Shown: positions 49,651 to 57,937 of the stretch, one piece after another
Layout: every line of letters starts with the position of its first letter
Numbering within the stretch: the first letter of the stretch is position 1
Source of the DNA: Couchioplanes caeruleus
Lineage (GTDB): Bacteria; Actinomycetota; Actinomycetes; Mycobacteriales; Micromonosporaceae
Length of the DNA stretch: 64,000 nt
Direction: 5' to 3'
NCBI RefSeq assembly: GCF_023499255.1
Contig: NZ_CP092183.1
Span: 1,185,501 to 1,249,500 of the forward strand
The notes under the pieces: model-generated
Told to the model about the DNA's origin: nothing
Seen by the model: the letters and a program-made list of their open reading frames with translations, nothing else
Database searches by the model: none
Made by a program: the position numbers and the translations under genes

Positions 49651-50370
49651 ATGGGCGACCCCGAGGTGCACGTCCGCCGGCTCTGGCGGCACCGGGGCGC
49701 GGCCGTGCCCGGCCCGCGGCGCGGCCCGCAGCGGCAACTCGACCTCGACGAGATCCTGCGGATCGCCATCGGGATCGCCGACCGGGACGGCCTCGCGGCG
49801 GTGACCACCCGCTCGGTCGCGGCGCTGATCGGCAAGACCGCGATGGCGCTCTATCCGTACGTCGGCACGAAAGAGGACATGCTCGCCCTGATGCAGGACC
49901 ACGCGTCCGCCATGCCGGCCTGGGACGACCCGGAGGCAGGGCTCCCGGAGGCGCTGGGGGCATGGGCGGAGGCGCTCTTCGAGGTGTACGTCGCCCATCC
50001 GTGGCTCGCCGAACGGCCGTGGTCGCAGGCGAGTCAGGGCCCCAACGAGCAGGACTGGCTGGAACGGCTGCTGCGGATCCTGGACCGGTGGGACGTGCCA
50101 CCGCAGGCGCGAGCTGTTGCGGTCACCACGCTTTATGCGACCGTACGGGCGACAGCCGGGACCGCCGCCGCGTACGCCGGACTCGACCGGTCCGGCATGG
50201 AGGAGTGGAGCGCCCGGGTGGCGGCCACGCGCACCGTGATCCCGGACTTCGCCGAGCGGTACCCGCTGTCCACCTCGCTCCAGCCGGTGACGCCGGACTG
50301 GCGGGCGGCGCCCCGGGAGGCGCTGCGTGAATCGGTGCGGTTGCTGACCCGGGGGCTGCCGGGCGCGTGA
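49651..50370 (+). CDS. TetR-family transcriptional regulator
   Basis: A 239-residue repressor. The helix-turn-helix is at about 40-90: 'RQLDLDEILRIAIGIADRDG' and 'VTTRSVAALIGKTAMALYPY' with 'VGTKEDMLALMQDHA'. The C-terminal helical part (95-239) is a ligand-binding fold of the TetR_C_33-like type. The ATG at 49651 has AAGGAG four bases upstream; ATGs at 49648 and 49621 are also in frame. Ligand unknown. It faces the alpha/beta hydrolase gene and likely controls it. Confidence 0.9.
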   Translation: MGDPEVHVRRLWRHRGAAVPGPRRGPQRQLDLDEILRIAIGIADRDGLAAVTTRSVAALIGKTAMALYPYVGTKEDMLALMQDHASAMPAWDDPEAGLPEALGAWAEALFEVYVAHPWLAERPWSQASQGPNEQDWLERLLRILDRWDVPPQARAVAVTTLYATVRATAGTAAAYAGLDRSGMEEWSARVAATRTVIPDFAERYPLSTSLQPVTPDWRAAPREALRESVRLLTRGLPGA

Positions 50371-50408
50371 GGCCGGATTGTGTCGTACCCGCGTGGGAGG
50401 CTGCCGCC

Positions 50409-50711
50409 GTGGAAGTGGTTTTCGAGGCGGAGCCGTGGCTCTGGGCGGCTCGCAAGACGGAGAGCTGGACGTTCGTCAGCCTGCCGGTGGACGCCTCCGC
50501 GGAGATCCGGGAGCGGGCCGGCGGGCTGAGCCGCGGGTTCGGCTCCCTGCGGGTGCGCGCGACGATCGGCGGGAGTTCGTGGCGCACGTCGATCTTCCCC
50601 GACTCGGGGCGTCAGGCCTATGTGCTGCCGGTGAAGCGGGCCATCCGCACGGCGGAGTCCCTCGAGGTGGGGAACGTCGCGGCGGTGGCGGTGGAGGTGG
50701 TCGACCTCTGA
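50409..50711 (+). CDS. DUF1905 family protein
   Basis: A 100-residue beta-barrel-like protein of the DUF1905 family. Typical: 'VVFEAEPWLWAARKTESWTFVSLPVDASAEI', 'GFGSLRVRATIGGSSWRTSIFPDSG' and 'YVLPVKRAIRTAESLEVGNV'. Function unknown; relatives are often fused to or paired with bacteriocin-protection proteins (OmdA). The GTG at 50409 has GGGAGG upstream. It begins 39 bases after the TetR stop, so it may be co-transcribed. Confidence 0.88.
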   Translation: MEVVFEAEPWLWAARKTESWTFVSLPVDASAEIRERAGGLSRGFGSLRVRATIGGSSWRTSIFPDSGRQAYVLPVKRAIRTAESLEVGNVAAVAVEVVDL

Positions 50712-50733
50712 ACGGCCGTACTGACTCGGTTCA

Positions 50734-50762
50734 TTGACAGCGATCTCTGGGCGGCGGAGTAT
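50734..50762 (+). promoter_or_regulatory. Consensus promoter of the CBM2 glycoside hydrolase gene
   Basis: -35 TTGACA (50734-50739), a 17-base spacer and -10 GAGTAT (50757-50762), a strong principal-sigma promoter. The last base of the -10 is the first base of the CebR palindrome, so a bound repressor would cover the transcription start near 50769. Confidence 0.78.
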
Positions 50763-50775
50763 GGGAGCGCTCCCA
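50762..50775. promoter_or_regulatory. Perfect CebR box
   Basis: TGGGAGCGCTCCCA, a perfect 14-base palindrome identical to the binding site of CebR, the LacI-family cellobiose/cello-oligosaccharide repressor of Streptomyces. It lies 29-42 bases before the start codon of the CBM2 enzyme and directly after its -10. No cebR gene is in the window, so the repressor would be encoded elsewhere. Confidence 0.82.
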
Positions 50776-50803
50776 CACCCGACCTCAGCTCCGGGAGATC
50801 ACT

Positions 50804-52933
50804 GTGCACACCTCGCCCCTGCGGCGTGCCCTGACGAGCGCCGCCCTGCTCGCCGCGGTCACCGCCGCATCCGCCACCCCACCCGCCCTGGCCGCTCCCA
50901 CTGCGGCCTCGGCCGCAGCAGCGTCGCCGGCAGCCATGTCTCGTGCGGCCGCCTCCGCGCTGACGAGTTCGGCTGCGGCCGACGTCACCGTCGATGTCGA
51001 CGTCAGGGCCGGGCTCGCCACCGTCCCGACCACCGCCATCGGCGTCAACCACGCCATCTGGGATACCGAGCTCGGCAAGCCCGCCGTCTCCGACCTGCTC
51101 AAGAACGCCGGCGTCCGGATGCTGCGCTACCCCGGCGGCTCGTACGCCGACATCTACCACTGGCGCGACCACACCGCCCCCGGCGGATACGTGGCTCCCG
51201 GCACCGACTTCGACACCTTCATGGCCGCCGCCCGGCGCGTCGGCGCCGAGCCGATGATCATCGCCAACTACGGGACCGGGACGGCTCAGGAGGCCGCCGA
51301 CTGGGTCCGGTACGCCAACGTCACCAACGGGTACGACGCCACGTACTGGACGATCGGCAACGAGAACTACGGCAACGGGCACTACGGCTCCGCGTGGGAG
51401 GCCGACGACCACGCCGACAAGAGCCCGTCCCAGTACGCGTCCGAGGTGGTCGCGTACTCGCGGGCGATGAAGGCCGTCGACCCGGACATCAAGGTCGGCG
51501 CCGTCCTGACGATGCCGGGCAACTGGCCCGACGGGATCGTGGCCGCCGGCGACGACGGTACGTGGAACCAGACGGTGCTCCGGCTGGCCGGCGCCGCGAT
51601 CGACTTCGTCGACGTGCACTGGTATCCGGGTGGCGGCACCGCGGCCGAGGCGCTGAGCCGCACCGAACACATCGGCGACGCCACGCGGTTGCTGCGGGAG
51701 CAGATCGACCGGTACGCGGGTCCCGGCGCCGGCCGGATCGGGATCAGCCTCACCGAGACCAGCGTCGGGGTGGGGCCGGACACGCAACCGGGCGCCCTGT
51801 TCCTGGCCGACGCCTACAGCGGGCTGCTGGAGAACGGCGTGTTCACCGTGCAGTGGTGGAACGTGCACAACGGCATCGGCACCGTCTCCACCGTCGCCGG
51901 GCAGACCGATTACGGCGACTTCGGGCTGCTGTCCAGCGGCGGCTGCCTGGCCGACGGGTCGGTGTGCGAGCCGGCCCTGAACACGCCGTTCGCGCCGTAC
52001 CACGGGCTGGACCTGGTGGCCGGCTTCGCGCGGCCCGGTGACCAGCTCGTCCGGGCCGGGACCGGCAATCCGCTGGTGACCGCGCACGCGTCGCGGCGGG
52101 CGAACGGTGATCTCGCCGTGCTGCTGGTCAACAAGGACCCGGACCGGGCGCACACCGCGGCCCTGCAGTTCCACGGGTGGACGCCGTCCGACGCCGCCCC
52201 GGCCGTCTCGTCGTACCTCAACGGTGGCGACGCGGTGCAGACCGGTGGCACCGGGGACGTCTCCGGCCAGGTGCTCCCGGCGTACTCGCTGACGCTTATG
52301 ACCTTGCACCCGGCCCGCACGGACGCCGCGCCGCCGCAGCAGCCGGGCCGACCGGTGGCCGGCGCGGTCACCGACCGCACCGCGACGATCTCGTGGCCGG
52401 CCGCCCGGGCCGGCTCCCGCCCGATCGCCAAGTACGAGGTGTACCGGCAGACCGCCGGCGCGAGCGAGCAGCTCGGCGAGACGACCGGCACCACCTTCAC
52501 CGCCCGCAACCTCGAGCCGGGCCGCCGGTACACCGTCACCGTGGTGGCCCGGGACACGGGCGGCACGGCCTCGTGGTCGTCGCTGCCGCTGACGTTCACG
52601 ACGGCGGCCCCGGCGCAGTCGGCCTGCACCGTGCGTTTCGCGGACACCAACGACTGGGGCAACGGCTTCGTCGGCTCGGTGGACATCACCAACAACACGT
52701 CCGCGCCGGTGGCGGGCTGGACGCTGGCGTTCACCTGGCCGACCGGCTGGCAGAGCGTGAGCAGCGGCTGGAACGCGACCTGGCAGCAGACCGGCACGAC
52801 CGTCCGGGTGACCAGCGACGCCGCCATCGCCGCCAACGGTACGACCTCGGTCGGCTTCGTCGGCTCCTACAGCGGCCCGAACGTGCTGCCCGCCGCGTTC
52901 ACGCTGAACGGGACGGTGTGCTCGACCGGCTGA
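50804..52933 (+). CDS. Secreted alpha-L-arabinofuranosidase-like GH with FN3 and CBM2
   Basis: A 709-residue secreted enzyme. The signal peptide spans about 1-31. The catalytic barrel (about 65-385) resembles clan-A arabinofuranosidases (GH51-like): 'MLRYPGGSYADIYHW', acid/base Glu in 'WTIGNENYGNG' and nucleophile Glu in 'GISLTETSVGVG'. A beta domain (to about 505), a fibronectin type III domain (about 508-602) and a C-terminal CBM2 (about 605-709, ending 'FTLNGTVCSTG', with Trp residues in 'TGWQSVSSGWNATWQQ') follow. CBM2 binds cellulose or xylan, so it attacks arabinose-substituted hemicellulose on fibres. The CebR box suggests induction by cello-oligosaccharides. Confidence 0.88.
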   Translation: MHTSPLRRALTSAALLAAVTAASATPPALAAPTAASAAAASPAAMSRAAASALTSSAAADVTVDVDVRAGLATVPTTAIGVNHAIWDTELGKPAVSDLLKNAGVRMLRYPGGSYADIYHWRDHTAPGGYVAPGTDFDTFMAAARRVGAEPMIIANYGTGTAQEAADWVRYANVTNGYDATYWTIGNENYGNGHYGSAWEADDHADKSPSQYASEVVAYSRAMKAVDPDIKVGAVLTMPGNWPDGIVAAGDDGTWNQTVLRLAGAAIDFVDVHWYPGGGTAAEALSRTEHIGDATRLLREQIDRYAGPGAGRIGISLTETSVGVGPDTQPGALFLADAYSGLLENGVFTVQWWNVHNGIGTVSTVAGQTDYGDFGLLSSGGCLADGSVCEPALNTPFAPYHGLDLVAGFARPGDQLVRAGTGNPLVTAHASRRANGDLAVLLVNKDPDRAHTAALQFHGWTPSDAAPAVSSYLNGGDAVQTGGTGDVSGQVLPAYSLTLMTLHPARTDAAPPQQPGRPVAGAVTDRTATISWPAARAGSRPIAKYEVYRQTAGASEQLGETTGTTFTARNLEPGRRYTVTVVARDTGGTASWSSLPLTFTTAAPAQSACTVRFADTNDWGNGFVGSVDITNNTSAPVAGWTLAFTWPTGWQSVSSGWNATWQQTGTTVRVTSDAAIAANGTTSVGFVGSYSGPNVLPAAFTLNGTVCSTG

Positions 52934-53013
52934 TCAGCTCCGCCGTCCGCGCCACGGACAGGGCCGGGTCCGCCGCGGCGGGCTCGGCCCTCGCCACGTC
53001 CTCGAGCAGTTCG

Positions 53014-54114
53014 TCATCCCGGGAGGTCCAGGTCGAGGCGCAGCCAGAGCGCCAGGTTCTCGATCTCCCGGCGTACGGCGGCCGCCGTGGTCCTGCCGAA
53101 CGGGGCGTCCTCGTGCACCGCGTCGACCCGGAACACCCCCGCCTTGCGGTCCGCCGTGGCGTCGAGCTTGCCGACCAGGCGGTCCCCGTACAGGATCGGC
53201 AGCGCGTAGTAGCCCCAGCGGCGCTGTGCGGCCGGCTTGTACATCTCCAGCGTGTAGTCGAACTCGAAGAGCTCGGCCATCCGCTTGCGGTCGAAGACCA
53301 GGCGGTCGAGCGGTGACAGCAGCGCCGCCCGTCCGGAGAAGCCCCGGTCCAGGTACGCCGGATCGACCCGCCAGACGCCCTTCACGCCCTCGACCACCGC
53401 CGGCTCGCCCGCCGCGCCCACGTCGGACGGCTCCACCGGGCACTCCGGGCCACGGGGCCGGGCGATCCCCAGCGCCCGCAGCCGGCGCTCGTTGCGCAGG
53501 CGCAGCGCCTCCTCTTCCGGCACCGTCTCGTCGGGGTAGATCCGGCTCGCCAGGTCCCACAGCCGTTCCCGGCCGCGCCGCCCCGCCCCGGCGACCTCGC
53601 CGCGCTGCACCATGAAGTCCAGCAGCTTGAGCACGTTGCGGTCGTCGTTCCAGCCGGACGACTTCCACCGTACGGCGCAGGTGTCGGGCAGCTCCGACGC
53701 CGGCAGCGGCCCCTCGATCTCCAGGCGGCGCAGGATGTCGCGGCGGCAGTCGTCGTTGGCGTCGACCCACTCGCGGACGTCCTCCTCCCACGGGCGCAGG
53801 CCGGTGCGGGTCGCCCAGCCGGCCATCTCCGCCCGGTAGAGCGCCACGTCCTCGCGAGGCAGGATCCGGCCGCGGAGCTCGATGAGGGTGTGGTCCGCGA
53901 GCGCCGTGGACAGCTCGGCCGGGTCGTACGCCGTGCCCAGCCGGCTCCACAGCACCAGGTCCGCGCTGGGTGCGACCGCGGCGGTCTGGTCGACCTGCAG
54001 CATCGTCAGGTGGCGTACGACGTCCGGCATCGTGGCCGGCCGTTCCCGGTGCAGCAGCTGGGCCCGTACGGCGATCCGCCGCGCGTCACGCCGGGTGAGC
54101 TGGTGGGCCGGCAC
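53014..54114 (-). CDS. YcaQ/AlkX-type DNA glycosylase (HTH_42 family)
   Basis: A 366-residue winged-helix DNA glycosylase that in E. coli unhooks interstrand crosslinks. Near the N-terminus 'RRIAVRAQLLH' and 'LTMLQVDQTAAVAPSADLVL' carry the catalytic Q-x-D motif of the AlkX/YcaQ branch (QxQ in the AlkZ branch). Winged-helix repeats follow, with 'RWKSSGWNDDRNVLKLLDFM' and 'LLSPLDRLVFDRKRMAELF'. Begins GTG at 54114. It sits two bases after the threonine aldolase gene. In antibiotic-producing actinomycetes such enzymes may confer self-resistance to alkylators, but no biosynthetic genes are in view. Confidence 0.9.
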   Translation of the reverse strand: MPAHQLTRRDARRIAVRAQLLHRERPATMPDVVRHLTMLQVDQTAAVAPSADLVLWSRLGTAYDPAELSTALADHTLIELRGRILPREDVALYRAEMAGWATRTGLRPWEEDVREWVDANDDCRRDILRRLEIEGPLPASELPDTCAVRWKSSGWNDDRNVLKLLDFMVQRGEVAGAGRRGRERLWDLASRIYPDETVPEEEALRLRNERRLRALGIARPRGPECPVEPSDVGAAGEPAVVEGVKGVWRVDPAYLDRGFSGRAALLSPLDRLVFDRKRMAELFEFDYTLEMYKPAAQRRWGYYALPILYGDRLVGKLDATADRKAGVFRVDAVHEDAPFGRTTAAAVRREIENLALWLRLDLDLPG

Positions 54115-54116
54115 GG

Positions 54117-55181
54117 CTAGTCGCACAGTCCCGCGAGGATCTCGGCGATCGCGGCGGGTTTGTGGCGCAGCGTGGCCCGACCCACCGAGAGTTCGGTGCG
54201 GACCACGCCGGGGTCCCCGGTCGAGATCGCGCTGGGCCACACCCACAGGCCGGTCTCCTCGGCCAGCCGCTTCGCGTTGAGCCGGTAGGCCTCCGCGGAG
54301 GTCGCGAACAGCAGGTGCATCATCGGCGTCTGCGGCGGGTCCGGCACGACCCGGACCTCCGGTACGCCGGCCAGCGCGTCCGCGACGGCCCGGGCGTGAC
54401 GCATCCGCGCCGGCATCTCGTCGAGCGCGGCGTCGAGCAGGGTGAGCGCGGACGAAGCCGCCGGCCACATGCCGTACAGGGTGCCGCCGAGCCGGCCGCG
54501 CCATTCGCGAACCTGGTCGACGTCGCTCCCGGAACCCGCCACGCAGCAGCCCGCCAGCGCGCCGACGCCCTTGTAGAACGACACGTACACGGTGTCGAAC
54601 AGCGCGGCGATCTCGGCGGGGGAGCGTTCGTAGCCGGCCGTGGCCTCCCAGAGACGGGCGCCGTCGAGGTGGACGGCGGCGCCCCGGTCGCGGGCCCAGC
54701 CGGTCTGGGCGACGAGGTCGTCCCAGGGCGGGAGCCGGCCGCCGAGGTCGCGTTGCGGCAGCTCCAGCAGCAGCGCGGCGACCGGCTCCGCGACCGCCCG
54801 CACGTCGTCGAGGGTGAGCGGCCGCTCCAGCTCGCCCGCGTGCCGCCCGACGAGCTGGTGCAGCCGCTGATGGGCCTGCCCCTCGTGCCGCTCGAGGTGG
54901 CAGTACGGATGCCACACCACGGTCCGGGGCCCGCGGGCGTCGGCGTGCACGCGCAGGGTCGCCGCCTGCGCCATCGTGCCGCTGGGCAGGAAGACCGCGG
55001 CGGGCTTGCCGAGCAGGGCGGCGACGTGCCGTTCCAGCTCGGCGACGACGCCGCCCTCGCCGTACGTGTCCGGCACGGCGTCCGGGTCGACGGTGGCGAT
55101 CAGGTCCCGGGGACGGACGAGGCCGTTGCCCAGGAACGAGTCGGTGCAGGCGGCCCACCGGGCCCGGGTTGCCTCATCCAC
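54117..55181 (-). CDS. Threonine aldolase-type PLP enzyme
   Basis: A 354-residue fold-type I PLP enzyme of the beta-eliminating lyase/threonine aldolase family. 'AAVFLPSGTMAQAATLRVHA' is the typical phosphate-binding start, 'AAVHLDGARLWEA' gives the PLP Asp and 'VYVSFYKGVGALAG' the Schiff-base Lys. It probably splits L-threonine or L-allo-threonine to glycine and acetaldehyde, or acts on a related beta-hydroxy amino acid. The downstream gene starts two bases later, so they share a transcript. It starts ATG at 55181. Confidence 0.9.
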   Translation of the reverse strand: MDEATRARWAACTDSFLGNGLVRPRDLIATVDPDAVPDTYGEGGVVAELERHVAALLGKPAAVFLPSGTMAQAATLRVHADARGPRTVVWHPYCHLERHEGQAHQRLHQLVGRHAGELERPLTLDDVRAVAEPVAALLLELPQRDLGGRLPPWDDLVAQTGWARDRGAAVHLDGARLWEATAGYERSPAEIAALFDTVYVSFYKGVGALAGCCVAGSGSDVDQVREWRGRLGGTLYGMWPAASSALTLLDAALDEMPARMRHARAVADALAGVPEVRVVPDPPQTPMMHLLFATSAEAYRLNAKRLAEETGLWVWPSAISTGDPGVVRTELSVGRATLRHKPAAIAEILAGLCD

Positions 55182-55238
55182 GCCCCCAGTCTCGCGGGTC
55201 CGCGGCGACCTGTCAGGCCGGTCGGCCCAGGAAGCGCC

Positions 55239-55610
55239 CTAGAGGTCGATCGTCGCCTCGACGCGGCGCAGCTGGTGCCGGGCCATCGCCAGGTTCGCCT
55301 TGGCCCGGTCCAGCGCCAGGTAGAGGAAGAGGCCGGCGCCGCTGCGCGAGGTGAGCGGCCGGATCAGGTGGTACTGCCCGTCCATGGTGGTGAGGATGTC
55401 CTCGATGGAGTCGTCGAGGCCGAGCATCTGCATCGTGCGCAGCTTGGCCCGTACGACGTCGGTGGTGGCGGCCGCGGCGACGGTCATGTCGAGGTCCGCC
55501 GTGCCGCCGACGAGCCCCAGCGCCATTCCGCTGCCGGAGTCGACGAGCGCGGCGCCGAGGGCGCCACTGATCTGCATCGCGTCCTTGAGGGCGACGTCCA
55601 TCTCGGGCAT
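55239..55610 (-). CDS. Roadblock/LC7 domain protein
   Basis: A 123-residue stand-alone roadblock/LC7 (MglB-like) domain. In bacteria such proteins act as scaffolds or GTPase-activating partners for small Ras-like GTPases; actinomycetes often encode them in conservon-type clusters. No GTPase or conservon gene is adjacent here. Recognisable pattern: 'ISGALGAALVDSGSGMALGL' and 'LTTMDGQYHLIRPLTS'. AGGAGG precedes the ATG. Confidence 0.85.
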   Translation of the reverse strand: MPEMDVALKDAMQISGALGAALVDSGSGMALGLVGGTADLDMTVAAAATTDVVRAKLRTMQMLGLDDSIEDILTTMDGQYHLIRPLTSRSGAGLFLYLALDRAKANLAMARHQLRRVEATIDL

Positions 55611-55772
55611 GGGGTCCTCCTGTCATGACTGGTGTCGATGGCGAGGATGGCCCGGCCCGCGGCCGCGGGATCGCACCCGATGTGCGAACTTCTTCAACTG
55701 CTCAATTCAGCAACGTACGGCCGTCGCACCGGGCGTACGTCGCCGCGGGCCGCGTTCTGCCATGGTTCAGAC

Positions 55773-56159
55773 GTGTCGAAGCCCCTCTACCAGGCGAAGG
55801 CGGAACTGTTCCGGACCCTCGGGCATCCCGTCCGCATCCGGGTGCTGGAGCTGTTGCAGGACGGTCCGCTGCCCGTACGTGACCTGCTGGCCGAGATCGA
55901 CGTCGAGGCGTCGAACCTGTCCCAGCAGCTGTCGGTGCTGCGCCGCGCCGGCATGGTCACCTCGACGCGGGAGGGTTCGCTGGTGGTGTACGCGCTCAGC
56001 ACCCCGGACGTCGCGGCGCTGCTGGCGGTCGGCCGGCGGCTGCTCGGCGCCGTGCTGACCGACCGGGACGAGCTGCTCGTCCAGCTGCTCGGGGGTGTCG
56101 CGGCGCCCACCGGCGAACTGGTAGGCAGAAGCCATGCAACTTCGTCCGTACGCCGATGA
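55773..56159 (+). CDS. ArsR-family transcriptional regulator
   Basis: A 128-residue winged-helix repressor. 'AELFRTLGHPVRIRVLELLQ' opens the fold, 'VEASNLSQQLSVLRRAGMV' is the recognition helix and 'TREGSLVVYALSTPDVAALL' the wing. The metal-binding ELCVC motif of ArsR/SmtB is replaced by 'DGPLPVRDLLAEIDV', so it does not sense arsenic in the classic way. The GTG at 55773 is chosen because the family homology begins there; an upstream frame is open without support. Its last 26 bases overlap the GNAT gene. Confidence 0.9.
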   Translation: MSKPLYQAKAELFRTLGHPVRIRVLELLQDGPLPVRDLLAEIDVEASNLSQQLSVLRRAGMVTSTREGSLVVYALSTPDVAALLAVGRRLLGAVLTDRDELLVQLLGGVAAPTGELVGRSHATSSVRR

Positions 56160-56661
56160 GGACCGTGGGCTGACCCTGCGGCTGGAGACCGATCCGCAGG
56201 TCGTGGGGCATCTGGGCGGCGCCGGCGACGAGGAGCACGCCGACCGGGTGCACCGGCGGCGGCTCGCGGAGGTCGCCGCCGGGGACCTGATCTTCACGAT
56301 TCTGCCGGAGGGCGAGGCGGTGCCCGTCGGCGTCATCGCGATCTGGCGGTCGGAGTGGGAGTCCCGGCCGATCCACGAGCTGGGCGCCATGCTGGTGCCC
56401 GGGCATCAGGCGCGCGGCGTGGCCTTCGAGGCGTTCCAGCAGCTCCTTCCGCGTGCGCGGGACCGCGGGGTCGGGCTGTTGCACGCCTTCCCCGCGGTCA
56501 CGAACGGCCCGTCGAACGCGATCCTGCGCAAGCTCGGCTTCGCCCGCGGCGAGGACTGCGACCTCGACTACGAGGGTCGCCCGCTGCGCTGCGCCCATTG
56601 GGTACGCGACCTGCGCGCCGATTCCGTCAGCGGCGGCGCAGCACCCCGTCGAGCTCCGTGA
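56134..56661 (+). CDS. GNAT family N-acetyltransferase
   Basis: A 175-residue GNAT enzyme (acetyl-CoA-dependent N-acetyltransferase). 'MQLRPYADEDRGLTLRLE', 'IHELGAMLVPGHQARGVAFEAF' (acetyl-CoA loop QxxGxA-like) and 'VTNGPSNAILRKLGFARGED' give the fold. Acceptor unknown, perhaps an amino sugar, antibiotic or protein N-terminus. Start overlaps the ArsR gene by 26 bases and its end overlaps the convergent oxoamine synthase by 35 bases. Confidence 0.88.
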   Translation: MQLRPYADEDRGLTLRLETDPQVVGHLGGAGDEEHADRVHRRRLAEVAAGDLIFTILPEGEAVPVGVIAIWRSEWESRPIHELGAMLVPGHQARGVAFEAFQQLLPRARDRGVGLLHAFPAVTNGPSNAILRKLGFARGEDCDLDYEGRPLRCAHWVRDLRADSVSGGAAPRRAP

Positions 56662-57865
56662 GCGTGGCCAGCAGCCTGTCGATCTGCTCGTCGGTGTGCG
56701 CGGCGGTCATCTGGATGCGGAAGCCGACCTGGTCCTTCGGTACGCCCGGGTACGGCGCGAGCGTCACGTAGATGCCCCGCTCCAGCAGGGTCTGGGCCAC
56801 CTCGGGCAGGCGCTCGCCGTCGGTGAGCGGGATCTGCACGAGCGGGTAGCCGGAGACGTTCGGGGTCTGCACGCCCATGCCGTCGAGGTGGTCGAGCACC
56901 CGCCGGGTCTTGCGGTACAGCTCCCCGCGCAGCACCTCGCCGCGGGCGTCGTTGACCTCGAGCCCGGCCAGCACGGTCGCCAGCGAGGCGGTCGGCACCG
57001 GCCCGGAGTAGAGGTACGGCGGGGCGGCGATCTTGAGGTGTTCCTTGACCGGCGTGGTGCACGCGACGAAGGCGAGCATCGACGAGTACGCCTTCGAGAA
57101 GCCGCCGACGAGCACGACGTTGTCGTAGTCGAGCCCGTAGTGGCGGATCACGGCGTTGCCGCGGCTGCCGTACGGCGAGGTCTCGTCGTCCGTACGCTCG
57201 CCGATGATGCCGAAGCCGTGCGCATCGTCGATGTAGAGGGTGGCGCCGTGGCGGCGGCACAGTTCCGCGAACGCCGGCACATCGGGGGTGTTGCCGGTCA
57301 TGCTGTTGACGCCGTCCATGCAGACCAGCACGGGCTCGCCCGCGGGGATGGCGGCGAGCAGCTCGGCGAGGTGCTCCACGCTCTCGGAGCGGAACCGCTG
57401 GACGGTCGCGCCGAGGGCCCGCGCGTGCACGCAGCCGTCGTAGATGGTGCGGTGGGCCCGCGAGTCCATGAGCACGTGACCCTTGCCCGCGAGGGCCGGG
57501 ATGACGGAGAGGTGGATCTGGCTGATCGTCGGCAGCACCAGGGTGTCCGGCGCGCCCAGCAGCGCGGTCAGCCGCTCCTCGATCATCGGGTAGAGCCGGG
57601 GGCTGCCCAGCATCCGCGACCAGCTCGGGTGCGTCCCCCAGCGCCGGACCTGCACGTCGATCGCCGCCATGATCTCGTCGTCGAGGTCGAGACCGAGGTA
57701 GTTGCAGGAGGCGTAGTCCACGAACCAGCGGTCGCCGATCCGGATCTCGCGGCCGTCGATCTCGTCGATGACCTGGTCCCACAGCCCGGCGCGGGCCAGG
57801 TCGGAGACGCTGCGATAGGCCGACTCGGCGGCGGGAGAGGACGCGGTGGGGGCGGGGAGGAGCAT
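56627..57865 (-). CDS. Alpha-oxoamine synthase family PLP enzyme
   Basis: A 412-residue fold-type I PLP enzyme of the alpha-oxoamine synthase family (8-amino-7-oxononanoate synthase, 2-amino-3-ketobutyrate CoA ligase, serine palmitoyltransferase). 'VDYASCNYLGLDLDDEIMAA', 'YIDDAHGFGIIGE' (PLP Asp/His) and 'VLVGGFSKAYSSMLAF' (Schiff-base Lys) are clear. The exact acyl-CoA substrate cannot be told. No bio or tdh genes lie near. ATG at 57865. It overlaps the GNAT gene at their ends. Confidence 0.88.
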   Translation of the reverse strand: MLLPAPTASSPAAESAYRSVSDLARAGLWDQVIDEIDGREIRIGDRWFVDYASCNYLGLDLDDEIMAAIDVQVRRWGTHPSWSRMLGSPRLYPMIEERLTALLGAPDTLVLPTISQIHLSVIPALAGKGHVLMDSRAHRTIYDGCVHARALGATVQRFRSESVEHLAELLAAIPAGEPVLVCMDGVNSMTGNTPDVPAFAELCRRHGATLYIDDAHGFGIIGERTDDETSPYGSRGNAVIRHYGLDYDNVVLVGGFSKAYSSMLAFVACTTPVKEHLKIAAPPYLYSGPVPTASLATVLAGLEVNDARGEVLRGELYRKTRRVLDHLDGMGVQTPNVSGYPLVQIPLTDGERLPEVAQTLLERGIYVTLAPYPGVPKDQVGFRIQMTAAHTDEQIDRLLATLTELDGVLRRR

Positions 57866-57937
57866 GCGCGATGCTACGCACGCTCAAGGATGCATCGTCC
57901 AGTTAACAGCCCTTAGTGTGACGATGGGCTCAATGAA

